The translations under genes were made by a program, and so were the position numbers. This document shows, one piece after another, positions 1 to 9,024 of a stretch of 36,679 nt of DNA. Each line of letters starts with the position of its first letter. Position 1 is the stretch's first letter. Under the pieces are notes generated by a model. The model had not been told where the DNA came from. It made no database searches and saw nothing but the letters and a program-made list of their open reading frames with translations. The stretch is from Pseudomonadota bacterium (lineage in GTDB: Bacteria; Pseudomonadota; Gammaproteobacteria; JAKAQQ01): the NCBI GenBank assembly GCA_021798115.1, contig JAJZYM010000007.1, positions 49,134-85,812 of the forward strand, given 5' to 3'.

Positions 1-174
1 CCCGCCAAGGCCACGGGCACGGAGACCGAGGTCGAGGCCGCCTTCACGAGAACCTATCGCATCCTGCGCCAACGCATCGAGGCGCTCCTCAAGCTGCCGG
101 TCGCCCAACGACTGGTCGAGGATCCGGAGCGTTTGCGCCGGGAACTCGAGCGTATCGGCCACGAGGGACGCTGA
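1..174 (+). CDS. Arsenate reductase-like protein (low-molecular-weight phosphatase type), C-terminal part
   Basis: The window opens inside this gene. The 57 visible codons run in frame 1 and end in TGA at 172-174. The stretch PAKATGTETEVEAAF followed by a helix rich in Arg and Leu is the usual C-terminal end of thioredoxin-linked ArsC proteins of the LMW-phosphatase fold, in which a DPA.A.G.EEE...AF segment precedes the last helix. The catalytic Cys loop is outside the window, so activity cannot be judged. If correct, it reduces arsenate to arsenite in the cytoplasm, and an ars operon may lie upstream. It could also be another member of the LMW tyrosine phosphatase fold. Confidence 0.55.
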   Translation, partial: PAKATGTETEVEAAFTRTYRILRQRIEALLKLPVAQRLVEDPERLRRELERIGHEGR

Positions 175-614
175 GCTTTTCCGATGAATGCCGGGCCCTC
201 ATCCCGGGGGCCATTTCTTTGGACCTCTACGAGACTCAATACCGTGAGTGCAAACCGGCGTGGCATGCACGAGGTTGACTCCTCGTGGTCGACCCACGGA
301 GTGGCCATAAACTCTTTGTCCCCCGGGAACGGTTCCTCCATGCCACCGCAAAGCCGTCTCAGTGATCCGATCACGTTCTATCCCCTGCTGCACTCGTGGA
401 TCGACTGGATCCGCGAAAACGGTGGTGTGTTTCACCCGGTCCGCCGCTTGAAGCCAGCCAGTTCCGGACGCTGACCGGGACGAGGCGCGGCATGAGGCCG
501 GAGCGGATCGTGCAATGGCGAAGTCCCGGATCCTCTGTCCATTCAGGTCATGACCCGGAACCTGATCGGGTGATCGCCTCTTGGGTCCGGGCCTTCGCTC
601 AGGATTCTGGCGTT
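175..614. other. Intergenic region without a recognisable gene
   Basis: This is the gap between the convergent arsC-like gene and the export operon. Open frames exist on both strands (for example 184-474 plus), but none resembles a known protein or has a convincing ribosome binding site. There is a perfect 10-base palindrome, GGTCATGACC, at 546-555. I see no hairpin followed by a T-run that would clearly end the export operon. Confidence 0.4.
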
Positions 615-3062
615 TCAAGATCGGAGCACCCTGGAAAGTTGGGAATGGCGCAAGCGGAGCGCGGGGAGCGCGCAGGCGCAGAAGACGACAAGCCCGACCC
701 CGAGCGTCGGGAGACCATAGACCAGTGGCCCCGGGGCATGAATCCCGTAGAACCGGTGTTCGAGTAGCAGGATCGCCCACCAGGCGCCGACGATGCCAAG
801 CGTACTCCCGAGGATCCAGATCCAGAGTCCCTGTCTCAGGATCATCTCGATGACCTTGGCGGGGGTGGCACCGAGAGATTCCCGGACCGCGAACTCGCGC
901 TCACGCATGTCGACGAGGTAGGCGATCACGCCGAAGGTTCCCACACTGGCCAAAAGCAGTGCGAGGAGGCCGAAGGTTCCGAGGAGGGTGACCAGGGCGG
1001 AGGTGCCACGGAGCGCCTGCGCAACCCGGCGATGCATCGATTCGAAGTGGGACAGGACGAGATCCGGGAGCGTCCGGTGGAGTTCGGCCTTGAGCGTGCG
1101 CTCGACCCGGGAACTGGATTCCCGGGAGCGGATCAGGATATCGATGACCGGGGCACCGAGCGGAAAGCTCCTTTGGTTGTCCGCGAAAAACACGGTTCCC
1201 TGCACGGAACGCAGGCTCGGGATGAACCGGTCCCGGATGCTCCCCACGATCCCCACGATCCGGGTCGCCCCGTTGTATCCCGTGATGAGCCTGCCGAGAA
1301 CGCGGGTGGTCCCAAAAAGCCGTTTCGCAAATCTCCGGTCCACGACCGCGACGTGGGCATTCTCGGCAATGTCCGCGGCATCGATCAGGCGTCCGGAAAG
1401 GAGGTGCACTCCCATGAAGGCGAGGGTCCCGGGGCCGACCGCGACGTCGCTTGCGAGGACGTGACGGCCGCCCGAGGTGTAATGCGCGCCCGCCGCAAAC
1501 AAGCTGTAGTTGCTCGCGCTCAAGGGCGGGATATTGCGCCCGATCGCGGTGGACAGGCCGGCGGGGAGGTGTTGCAGAGCCTCGTCAAGCCTCCCTTCGA
1601 CCGTCTTGAATGTGCTCCAGTGGCGATCATCCTGCCGCGGAACGACGACCTGGCCGACATCGAGATTCTGGAGATTGAAACCGAGGTTTTGGGTGAGCAT
1701 CCGGTTGAGCGAGAGTCCGATGAACAGGGTCGCGATGAGGAGCAGCACGGCGAGAGTGATCTGGGCCACGCTGAGCCCGGTCCGGATGCGGCCAACACCA
1801 CCGGATCCGGTGATGCGCGTGCCGCCGGCGAGCAGTGTCCGAGGATTTCCCCGCAACAGGAGAATCCGTGGCAGCCCGAGCAACAGGAAACTGAGCAGCC
1901 CAGCCAGGATCCAGACGAGGATCCAGCGTTCAGGACCCTGATGGGCCTCGAAGGCACTCCGGTGCGAGGCGATGCCGAAGCTCACGAAGGCGTGCGTGCC
2001 CCAGCGGGCCAAAGGCCAGGCCACGAGTGTGGCCACACTCGCGAGGACGAGTGCCTCCCCTGCGCTGGCCGCGAGGGCGTGACGCCTGCTCGCGCCAACC
2101 GCCGCACGGAGCGCGTCCTCCGCATGACGCCCGAGACTCCGGACCAGTGCCAGATTGGCGAGGCTCGCCAACGCGAGAAAGAACAAGAGCCCCGCGCCAA
2201 GCTGGATGATGAGAAGCCGCTTCCCGGTGGCGCCGACCAGCCAGTGACGGAGAGAGAAGGTATCGGCGCGTCCGTCGACTTGCCGAACGAGGTTCTGAAG
2301 TATGGGGTCGGCCTTTCGCATCAACTGGTGAAACTCCAGGGCCAAGGCTTCCCGCAGGCGTTCGCGGGTTGTCCCCGGAGCGAGCCGGGCCAGCATCATC
2401 GAATCCACGCGATTGAACGGGTTTCGGAAATGAGCTGGCTTGAGTCTCGTGGAAAGCCAAAGACTTGTCTGCCGGGTGGGGAAAGCGAAGCGTCCAGGCA
2501 TGACGCCCATGATGGTGTAGCTGTGGCCGTTGACGGTGATGGGCTGTCCGAGCACGTGTGGGTCTTGCCCGAAGGCACGACGCCAGATGGCCGCGCTCAA
2601 GAGCGCCTCGCGGGGGCCGCCCGGCTCACCGGCCTGGGGGCTCATCCCGTTTCCGATCAAGGGAACCATGCCGAGGGTCGGAAAGACCGACGGCGTAACG
2701 AAGCCCGCGGTCAACAGGCGCGGCAGGCTTCCCGGATGCAGCCGGACGATGGCCGTGTTCTCTTGCCGGATCAGTCCGGAGTCCGTGAAGACGGGGGCCT
2801 GGCGCAGCTGGTGATAGGCTGTTGAGGACAGAGCCTGGATCGGAAATTTCCGTGTGGTCGTGTAGACCATGACCAGCCTTCGGCTTTGTGGGTAGGGCAA
2901 GGGGTGGAAGAGATAGGCATCGAGCACGGAGAAGACCGCCATGTTGGCGGCGATGCCGAGCCCGAGGGTGACCGCGAACGTCAGGAGAAAGCGGCTTTCC
3001 GGGTTCCAGTGCGCGAGGGATCTGAACAGTTGCCTGATGGAGGTGACGATCGAATCGAACAT
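615..3062 (-). CDS. FtsX/MacB-type ABC transporter permease, internally duplicated (third of three)
   Basis: Last gene of the export operon, about 815 residues. It has one N-terminal helix (about 25-48), a long periplasmic MacB-core-like domain, then four helices at roughly 280-455. A second periplasmic domain and three more helices (about 680-800) follow. This is two MacB_PCD + FtsX halves in one chain, eight helices in all, as in the acidobacterial-type duplicated orphan permeases. Conserved marks include PLPYP after helix 1, TIMGVMPGRFAFP in the first periplasmic domain, and REFAVRESLGATP before the last helices. I prefer ATG at 3062 to GTG at 3071 because it aligns with the start of the neighbouring paralogue. 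It probably works with the ATPase at 8221-8952 as a mechanotransmission-type exporter. The substrate is unknown. Confidence 0.85.
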   Translation of the reverse strand: MFDSIVTSIRQLFRSLAHWNPESRFLLTFAVTLGLGIAANMAVFSVLDAYLFHPLPYPQSRRLVMVYTTTRKFPIQALSSTAYHQLRQAPVFTDSGLIRQENTAIVRLHPGSLPRLLTAGFVTPSVFPTLGMVPLIGNGMSPQAGEPGGPREALLSAAIWRRAFGQDPHVLGQPITVNGHSYTIMGVMPGRFAFPTRQTSLWLSTRLKPAHFRNPFNRVDSMMLARLAPGTTRERLREALALEFHQLMRKADPILQNLVRQVDGRADTFSLRHWLVGATGKRLLIIQLGAGLLFFLALASLANLALVRSLGRHAEDALRAAVGASRRHALAASAGEALVLASVATLVAWPLARWGTHAFVSFGIASHRSAFEAHQGPERWILVWILAGLLSFLLLGLPRILLLRGNPRTLLAGGTRITGSGGVGRIRTGLSVAQITLAVLLLIATLFIGLSLNRMLTQNLGFNLQNLDVGQVVVPRQDDRHWSTFKTVEGRLDEALQHLPAGLSTAIGRNIPPLSASNYSLFAAGAHYTSGGRHVLASDVAVGPGTLAFMGVHLLSGRLIDAADIAENAHVAVVDRRFAKRLFGTTRVLGRLITGYNGATRIVGIVGSIRDRFIPSLRSVQGTVFFADNQRSFPLGAPVIDILIRSRESSSRVERTLKAELHRTLPDLVLSHFESMHRRVAQALRGTSALVTLLGTFGLLALLLASVGTFGVIAYLVDMREREFAVRESLGATPAKVIEMILRQGLWIWILGSTLGIVGAWWAILLLEHRFYGIHAPGPLVYGLPTLGVGLVVFCACALPALRLRHSQLSRVLRS

Positions 3063-3137
3063 GCTTGTCACCGGGTTGATGAATGGTCCAACGAGTGGGG
3101 AGATCTCGAAGCGCTTGGTCGGAATCCCCGGCGTGAT

Positions 3138-5606
3138 TTACTCACGGTGGAGGGCCACGGCCGGTGGGATGCGGCTCGCCCGCGCCGCGGGGATCCAGGT
3201 GGCGAGCAGGAAGACCAGCGCGAGAAGGGCAATGCTCGACGAGATGCTGAAGGGATCGTCCGGCGCGATTCCGTAGAGCAGGGTGGAAAAGAGGTGCCCG
3301 AGGACGATCATGCCGGCGAGCCCGACCAGGAGGCCCGTTCCGAAGAGGCGGGCGGCCTCTCCGAGCACGTGGCGGAGGAGTGCGGGTGGATCTGCGCCGA
3401 GCGCCGTGCGGATGCCGAACTCCCGAGTTCTCCGGTTGACGAGATAGCTTTCGACGCCGTAGAGGCCGATCGCCGCGAGGAGGAGCGCGCCCAAGGCGAA
3501 GAGGCCGATCAGTCCGAGAAGAGCATCACGGTTCCGGAGTCTCTGGTGAAGACGGGCCTCGAGCGTACGGAGGTGATAGATGGGGAGCCAGGGGAAGCTC
3601 TTTCGGACGGTCCGGCGCAGAGCGGTCTTGAGAGTGGCCGTGCGCAGCGGGGAGCGGATCACGAAAGCCCACGTCCGAAGAGAGAACCAGGCGGGAGCCA
3701 GTGCCCCCGCCTGTGGGGCATCGAGGTAGACCGTTCCGGTTGTTGGCGATCGGCCGAGGTGCCGGTTCCGGACTGTTCGCACGAGGCCGATCACCCGGTA
3801 ACGGAGGCCCGGCCGGGTATTGTTCGGTGTGTTGAGTGTGAAGATCCTGCCTACGGGATTGTCGTGGCCAAAGAGCTGATGTGCGGCCAGCCGGTCGATC
3901 ACGGCCACGCCGGCTGTCGATCCGGCATCCTCCGGCGTGAAAAGCCGCCCGCGCAGTGGCACGAGACCCAGTGTCTTGAGATAGCCGCTATCCACCGCCC
4001 GGAGATAGGCGGTCACCATCGGATCACGGGGCGACCAGGGAACGGGGAAAATGGCCTCGGTGAAAGAGTTCGTTTTGGCGAACGGCAGTCCCGACGTGAT
4101 GCCGGTGGCCCGGACACCGGGGATGGCCCCCGTCATGGATTGGAGATGGTCGAGAGTCGGCCAGAGCTTCTGGGGAGTGATTTGACTTGAGGGGAGGTCA
4201 ACGTCAAAGGCGAGTGTGTGGGCGGTTCGAAATCCTGGGTGCACGGACGCGAGATCGAGCATCGTATGCGCGAGGAGGAGAGTGATCCCGATCATGGCGG
4301 TGGCCAGGGCGGTTTGCCCCCCCACCAGGATGCGCCGGAGACGTGCGGCCCCTCGTGAGGTCCCCGACCGCTGTCCGGCTTCCCGGAGGGCCCCTCCGAG
4401 GTCCATCCTGCGGGTTGACAGGTAGGAAACGAGCGTCATGACCAGGATCGAGGATCCGGCAACGGCGAAGGTCAAGACCGTCATGAAGAGAGGTTTCCCC
4501 TGGGCGATCGGCACGGTTCCCGGCAGGATTCGCGCATCGACCATGAAATCCGTGAGCCCCGCCCCGATCAGGAGACCGAGAAGCAGGCCCGGAAGGGTGA
4601 TCCAGAAGGTTTCGAGTGCGAAACGCACGAGGAAGCTTCCCGGTTGGGCCCCCAACACTTCCCGCAGGTTGATCTCACCGCGCTTGACGAGTCCACGGGC
4701 GAGAAAGAGATTTGCGAGATTGAACCAGACGAGAATGAGGAGAAGGACGGAGGCCATCTCGATGAGGGTGAGGAGCGACCGGACGCCGCCGCTCGTGGCC
4801 TCACGCCAGCTTTCCGCCCGGGCCGAAAAGTGGGCGAAGAAATCTTTCCGGGCCGCGGGGGGAAAGCGTCTCAGGAGTGCCGCGGTCAGGGTCCGGACTT
4901 GCGTGTCAAGGGCGGCGATCGAACGGCCGGGAGCGAGACGTCCGATCAGGTGGCCTCTGAACTCGGTCAACTGGAAATAGCGGAAATCGTAGGGCGTGAA
5001 GGGATAAGGGAGCCACAGGGCCACCCCCCGGTCCGGGAAGTGGAATCCGGGCGGCATGATCCCGATCACGGTGTAGGCGTGTCCATTGAGATCGAGGGTG
5101 GCCCCGAGGGCATCGGCTCGGCCGTCGAACTCGCGTTGCCAGAAGCGATCGCTCAGGACGACGACGGGCGGTGCTCCCGGTTCGCTCGCCCGGTCGACAA
5201 AGACCCGTCCGAGGAGCGGCTTGACCCCGAGGGTCGGGAAGAGGGAGCCGGTCGTTTCCACGGCGGTGATGCGGGTGACGCGTCCGTGGACATCGAGGTT
5301 CTCGCCGCGTGAGCGGTAGAACGCGGCATCGGCGAGGGCCCGGGCACCGGTTCGGAAGTGCGCGTACGCCACCGGAGACATGGGTCGCGAGAGACCCGGG
5401 TTCCCGGGCATCGTGAGCGAGACGCTGACGAGACGGCTGCCGTGGGGATAGGGCAGCGGTCCGAGGAGCGCCGCGTAGAAAATCCAGGAGGAGGCGAGAA
5501 TCACGCCGATGCCGAGCGCGAGCGTCAGGATCGAGGAGAGGGAGAAGCCCCATTCCCGGCGAAGTCGCAGGAGCGCCTGGCGGGATTCGATCAGGAGATC
5601 TTGCAT
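3138..5606 (-). CDS. FtsX/MacB-type ABC transporter permease, internally duplicated (second of three)
   Basis: 822 residues, same double architecture as its neighbours: N-terminal helix (about 20-45), periplasmic MacB-core domain, four helices (about 270-455), second periplasmic domain, three C-terminal helices (about 695-810). Family marks are GPLPYPHG after helix 1, YTVIGIMPPGFHFP near residue 180, and RTREFGIRTALGADP before the last helix pair. ATG at 5606 is preceded by GGGAG about 9 bases upstream. The stop is 75 bases before the next permease gene. It differs from the two neighbours at most positions, so this is an old expansion, not a recent copy. With one ATPase gene for three permeases, the subunits probably share the ATPase or form alternative complexes; that is inference. 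Confidence 0.87.
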   Translation of the reverse strand: MQDLLIESRQALLRLRREWGFSLSSILTLALGIGVILASSWIFYAALLGPLPYPHGSRLVSVSLTMPGNPGLSRPMSPVAYAHFRTGARALADAAFYRSRGENLDVHGRVTRITAVETTGSLFPTLGVKPLLGRVFVDRASEPGAPPVVVLSDRFWQREFDGRADALGATLDLNGHAYTVIGIMPPGFHFPDRGVALWLPYPFTPYDFRYFQLTEFRGHLIGRLAPGRSIAALDTQVRTLTAALLRRFPPAARKDFFAHFSARAESWREATSGGVRSLLTLIEMASVLLLILVWFNLANLFLARGLVKRGEINLREVLGAQPGSFLVRFALETFWITLPGLLLGLLIGAGLTDFMVDARILPGTVPIAQGKPLFMTVLTFAVAGSSILVMTLVSYLSTRRMDLGGALREAGQRSGTSRGAARLRRILVGGQTALATAMIGITLLLAHTMLDLASVHPGFRTAHTLAFDVDLPSSQITPQKLWPTLDHLQSMTGAIPGVRATGITSGLPFAKTNSFTEAIFPVPWSPRDPMVTAYLRAVDSGYLKTLGLVPLRGRLFTPEDAGSTAGVAVIDRLAAHQLFGHDNPVGRIFTLNTPNNTRPGLRYRVIGLVRTVRNRHLGRSPTTGTVYLDAPQAGALAPAWFSLRTWAFVIRSPLRTATLKTALRRTVRKSFPWLPIYHLRTLEARLHQRLRNRDALLGLIGLFALGALLLAAIGLYGVESYLVNRRTREFGIRTALGADPPALLRHVLGEAARLFGTGLLVGLAGMIVLGHLFSTLLYGIAPDDPFSISSSIALLALVFLLATWIPAARASRIPPAVALHRE

Positions 5607-5735
5607 GGGCCCGCTCCCGGGTGGTGACGCCGCCTTCCCCGGCCTGAGGGCCTGCGATTTGGTAGGGCTCGCCGGACTTCCCGTGCGCGAGGCGAATCGC
5701 TCAGGGGGTGACCCGGGGGGCGTGTCCTGAGCATG

Positions 5736-8204
5736 CTAGGCGGCTCCCGATTTGAGGAGATGGCTCCAGTCCGCCTGGGCGATGTTTCGGACCGGAACCC
5801 AGGAAGCCGTGAGCACGGTCGAGACGATGATGAGAATGCCGAGGACATCCGCCGGCCAGTCGAGCCCCGGGATCCCGTAGAGCACGCCCTCGAGAAGGTG
5901 GGTGAGGAAGAGAGCCAGGGTCACTCCCAGGGAAAGACCCAGGGCCAGCATCCAATACCCTTCCGCGAAGGCCATGCGGTTCAGGGAGGTGGGACTCGCG
6001 CCCACGGCTGTACGGATGGCGTACTCCTGGCGACGGTTGAGGCTGGTCTGTGCGGTCAGGGCATAGACCCCAAAGATCGTGAGAAAAAGCGCCACCAGGG
6101 CGAAGACGGAGGTGATCTCGGTGATGCCGAGAAAGAGGCGGTCGGAGGCTCGGATCAGGGTCTCGAGCCGGATCAGATGGGTGGCGGCCACTCCCGGGGC
6201 GGCGCCTTCGAGCGCTCTCTGGATCATCCGGAGGTGATTCAAGGCGCCTGGGCTCAGCCTCAGGATGACATTGCCGGCGACGAATTTGTACCCCGGATAC
6301 GTGAGAGGCATGTACATCATGCCGACGATGTTTGTCGCCGGCGTCGCTCTCCAGGACACTTTCCCCACGACACCCACGACAGTGGCTCGAGGGGATCGGG
6401 GCCCGAACGGCCGGAAGCTGTGCCCGACCGCTTCCACGGTTCCGAAAAGACGTCGGGCAAGCCGTGCGCTCAGGATGACGACGGTGGCTCGATCCCTTTC
6501 TTCCGCCCGAGTGAAGTTTCGTCCGGCCACGAAGGGAATGCGGAGGGTCCGGAAATAGGCCCGCGACACTTTCTCGGCGCGGACATAGAGGGATTCGTGG
6601 GGGGGCGTGGGGGATCGGATCGTACTGTGGGAACTCATGAGGTTATTGAAAGGCACCATGAAGCCCAGCGCCGCATGCCGCACCCCAGGGAGATGCTGCA
6701 AGGCCGGGGTTATCTCTGTCCAGAAGTGGGCCATGGAGATGTGATGCGGCATGATCACCATCGTTTCAACACGATTCCTCGGATCGAAGCCGAGGGGGCG
6801 GTTGAGGATGTTGATGAGACTTTGAAAGATGACCAGCCCGACCATGACGAGCACGGTCGCCATGAGGACCTGAAAAGCCCCGAACCCTCTGCGCATGAAC
6901 CGGGCCGCTCGTGCCGTGCCCCGCTCGCCGGCTTCATGCACGAGCGTTCCGAGCCGGGATTCCCGTCCGGAAAAAAAGAGTGCCATGAGCTGGATCGTGG
7001 TCACGATGAGGAGAGCCGTCCCGATTCCGTAGATCACCGAGAATTCGCCAAAACGGATGGTGAAAGGGAGAGCTACGGAAACGGGTCCGGTGAGGGCGGA
7101 GCTGATGAGGGTGCGGAAGAGTGAGCAACCGAAATCAGAGATCACGAGCGAACCCAGGATGACGGCACCGAGCGTCACGAGCGATTCGACGAGCATTGCC
7201 TGGAAGAGGTTCATGCCGGTGGCACCGAGTGCGCGCCGCACGGCAAAGTGGGTGGCACGTCGCCGAGACCGGACGAGGGTCAGGTTAATGGAGTTCACGA
7301 TCGCGATGAGCGGCAAGAGGAGGCCGATCAGCGCGAGCAGGAAGAGCAGGACCGGCTTACCGCCGAGGAAGATCTTGAGGAGCCCTTTGTGGAGAGGCTC
7401 CGCATCGATCGTGAAACCGTCCTGTTCGGCACGCAGGCGCTGGGCTGGGCTCTCGGCGGCCAAAGACCGGTTCCGATACCCCTCGAGCCAGACATTGAGC
7501 TCTCTTGGCGAAGTGCCCGGAGACAGGCGGGCCACCATCATATGGTTGATGTTGTGGTCCCGCAGGCGGGCGGGTGTCAGGACCCGTGGGATCCAGAAAT
7601 CCGCCCCCGGGTAGATCGTGAAGAAGCTTCGGGGCATGACCCCGACCACGCGGAAGCGCTTCCCGTTGAAGCGGAAACGTTCGCCGATGGCCGCCGGTGA
7701 GCCCGCGAAGGCGGATTTCCAGAAACCGTATCCGAGGACGGCCTCCTCAGGACCGCCGGGCCGACCGGATGCAGGGCTCAGCCAGTGACCGAGGAGCGGC
7801 GGGACGGCGAGCGTGCGGAAGAGCGAGGGGGTTGCGAAACCCCCGAAGGCCACATGTCTGACGCCGTGGACCGTGAGCGGGCCTCCCGTCATGTCGATCG
7901 TCCCTCCGGATCGGATGAACGGGGTGCCTTTCCGGAGAGCCGCGTAGGCATGAAAGGAAACCTCGTGTCCCATGAGTCCCACTCTGGGCAGGCGTTCGCG
8001 GATCAAGACCAACTGGCGTGGATGGGGGTAGGGCAAAGGTCGCCAGAGGAAGCCGTCGAGGACGGTGAACATCGCGCCCGAGGTGCCGAGCGCCAGCGCG
8101 AGCATCATGATGATCGCAGGGGAGGTCGAGCGCAGGGCGTGCCAAATGTGGGATCCCGAATGGGATGACGGTTCACCCGGATGCAAGGAATGCGGCATGG
8201 TCAT
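5736..8204 (-). CDS. FtsX/MacB-type ABC transporter permease, internally duplicated (first of three)
   Basis: 822 residues. It directly follows the ATPase gene, with 16 bases between the ATPase stop and the ATG at 8204. A second ATG at 8198 (MPHSLHPGE) has better spacing from the GGGAG ribosome site and may be the real start. Layout: N-terminal helix (about 30-52), MacB-core periplasmic domain with VVGVMPRSFF, four helices (about 280-460), second periplasmic domain, then three helices with the FtsX mark RRQEYAIRTAVGASP. As the permease next to the ATPase it is the most likely primary partner. No residue loss or frameshift is seen. An orphan permease role independent of the ATPase cannot be excluded. 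Confidence 0.87.
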   Translation of the reverse strand: MTMPHSLHPGEPSSHSGSHIWHALRSTSPAIIMMLALALGTSGAMFTVLDGFLWRPLPYPHPRQLVLIRERLPRVGLMGHEVSFHAYAALRKGTPFIRSGGTIDMTGGPLTVHGVRHVAFGGFATPSLFRTLAVPPLLGHWLSPASGRPGGPEEAVLGYGFWKSAFAGSPAAIGERFRFNGKRFRVVGVMPRSFFTIYPGADFWIPRVLTPARLRDHNINHMMVARLSPGTSPRELNVWLEGYRNRSLAAESPAQRLRAEQDGFTIDAEPLHKGLLKIFLGGKPVLLFLLALIGLLLPLIAIVNSINLTLVRSRRRATHFAVRRALGATGMNLFQAMLVESLVTLGAVILGSLVISDFGCSLFRTLISSALTGPVSVALPFTIRFGEFSVIYGIGTALLIVTTIQLMALFFSGRESRLGTLVHEAGERGTARAARFMRRGFGAFQVLMATVLVMVGLVIFQSLINILNRPLGFDPRNRVETMVIMPHHISMAHFWTEITPALQHLPGVRHAALGFMVPFNNLMSSHSTIRSPTPPHESLYVRAEKVSRAYFRTLRIPFVAGRNFTRAEERDRATVVILSARLARRLFGTVEAVGHSFRPFGPRSPRATVVGVVGKVSWRATPATNIVGMMYMPLTYPGYKFVAGNVILRLSPGALNHLRMIQRALEGAAPGVAATHLIRLETLIRASDRLFLGITEITSVFALVALFLTIFGVYALTAQTSLNRRQEYAIRTAVGASPTSLNRMAFAEGYWMLALGLSLGVTLALFLTHLLEGVLYGIPGLDWPADVLGILIIVSTVLTASWVPVRNIAQADWSHLLKSGAA

Positions 8205-8220
8205 CGCTCCCGGTGGTGCT

Positions 8221-8952
8221 TCAGGGATGCGTGAGACCGGACGAGAAACTCTCTTCCTGGGTCTCCGCGTCGTCCACGATCTGCCCGTCCATGAGCCGGA
8301 TGATCCGGCGGGCGAAGCGGGCGTAATGGGGATCGTGGGTGACCATGAAAAGGGTTGCGCCCTTTTCGTGGAGGGCCGCCAAAAGTTCCATCACCGCCTC
8401 GCCGCTCTTCGAATCGAGGTTGCCGGTCGGCTCATCGGCCAGGAGGATCGACGGCTCTCCGACCAGGGCGCGGGCGATCGCGACCCGCTGTTGCTGTCCG
8501 CCGGACAGTTGCCCCGGGTAATGCCGCAGGCGGTGGCCCATGCCGACTTCCTCGAGCACGGTCCGGACCTTGTCCCGCCGCTCGGCACGGGGGATGGAGC
8601 CCCGATAGACCAGGGGGAGCTCGACGTTCTCCTCGACCGTGAGATCTCCGATCAGGTTGAATGCCTGGAACACAAAGCCGATATGCCGGTTCCGGACCCG
8701 CGCCCGCTCGGCCGCGTTCAGCGTTTCGACGGGGGTCCCGGTGATGCGGTATTCCCCGGCGGTCGGAGTCTCGAGGAGCCCGAGGATCGAGAGAAGCGTG
8801 GTCTTCCCGCAGCCCGAGGGACCCATGGCGACAATGTACTCGCCGGGATCGATGGTGAGCTCGATCCCTGTCAGGGCATGGGTTTCGACTTCTTCGGTGC
8901 GATAGACCTTGGTCAGGCCTTTGACCTCGATCACGGGTCCGGTGGCGTTCAT
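8221..8952 (-). CDS. ABC transporter ATP-binding protein, MacB/LolD type
   Basis: 243-residue nucleotide-binding subunit that would power the FtsX-type permeases encoded next to it. All motifs are intact: Walker [10 protein letters not shown] (residues 44-52), Q-loop in FVFQAFNL (about 93-100), signature LSGGQQQR (149-156), Walker B ILLADEP (169-175) followed by TGNLDS, and H-loop VTHD (His206). The pattern, with TGNLDS after Walker B, is that of the MacB/LolD/FtsE group, in which ATP hydrolysis moves periplasmic domains and does not carry substrate through the membrane. ATG at 8952 has a strong GAGGAG ribosome site 8 bases upstream. It is the only ATPase gene in the operon. Cytoplasmic, membrane-associated. 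Confidence 0.93.
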   Translation of the reverse strand: MNATGPVIEVKGLTKVYRTEEVETHALTGIELTIDPGEYIVAMGPSGCGKTTLLSILGLLETPTAGEYRITGTPVETLNAAERARVRNRHIGFVFQAFNLIGDLTVEENVELPLVYRGSIPRAERRDKVRTVLEEVGMGHRLRHYPGQLSGGQQQRVAIARALVGEPSILLADEPTGNLDSKSGEAVMELLAALHEKGATLFMVTHDPHYARFARRIIRLMDGQIVDDAETQEESFSSGLTHP

Positions 8953-9024
8953 AAGGATTCTCCTCGGGGTGATGGGGAAGGGATCGGTGGGCTCACCGAA
9001 GGGCGCGCGGGTGAATCGGGGGGA

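Noticed and set aside
1032-2825. Long plus-strand open frame (597 codons) opposite the third permease gene
   Set aside because: It is antisense to a well-supported membrane protein, is rich in Arg, Glu, Gly and Pro without domain pattern, and is explained by high GC at third positions.
2886-4190. 434-codon plus-strand frame opposite the second permease
   Set aside because: Low-complexity shadow of the permease gene. No ribosome site or family resemblance.
5733-7124. 463-codon plus-strand frame opposite the first permease
   Set aside because: Shadow frame with His, Asp and Gly-rich noise. The opposite strand has all FtsX marks.
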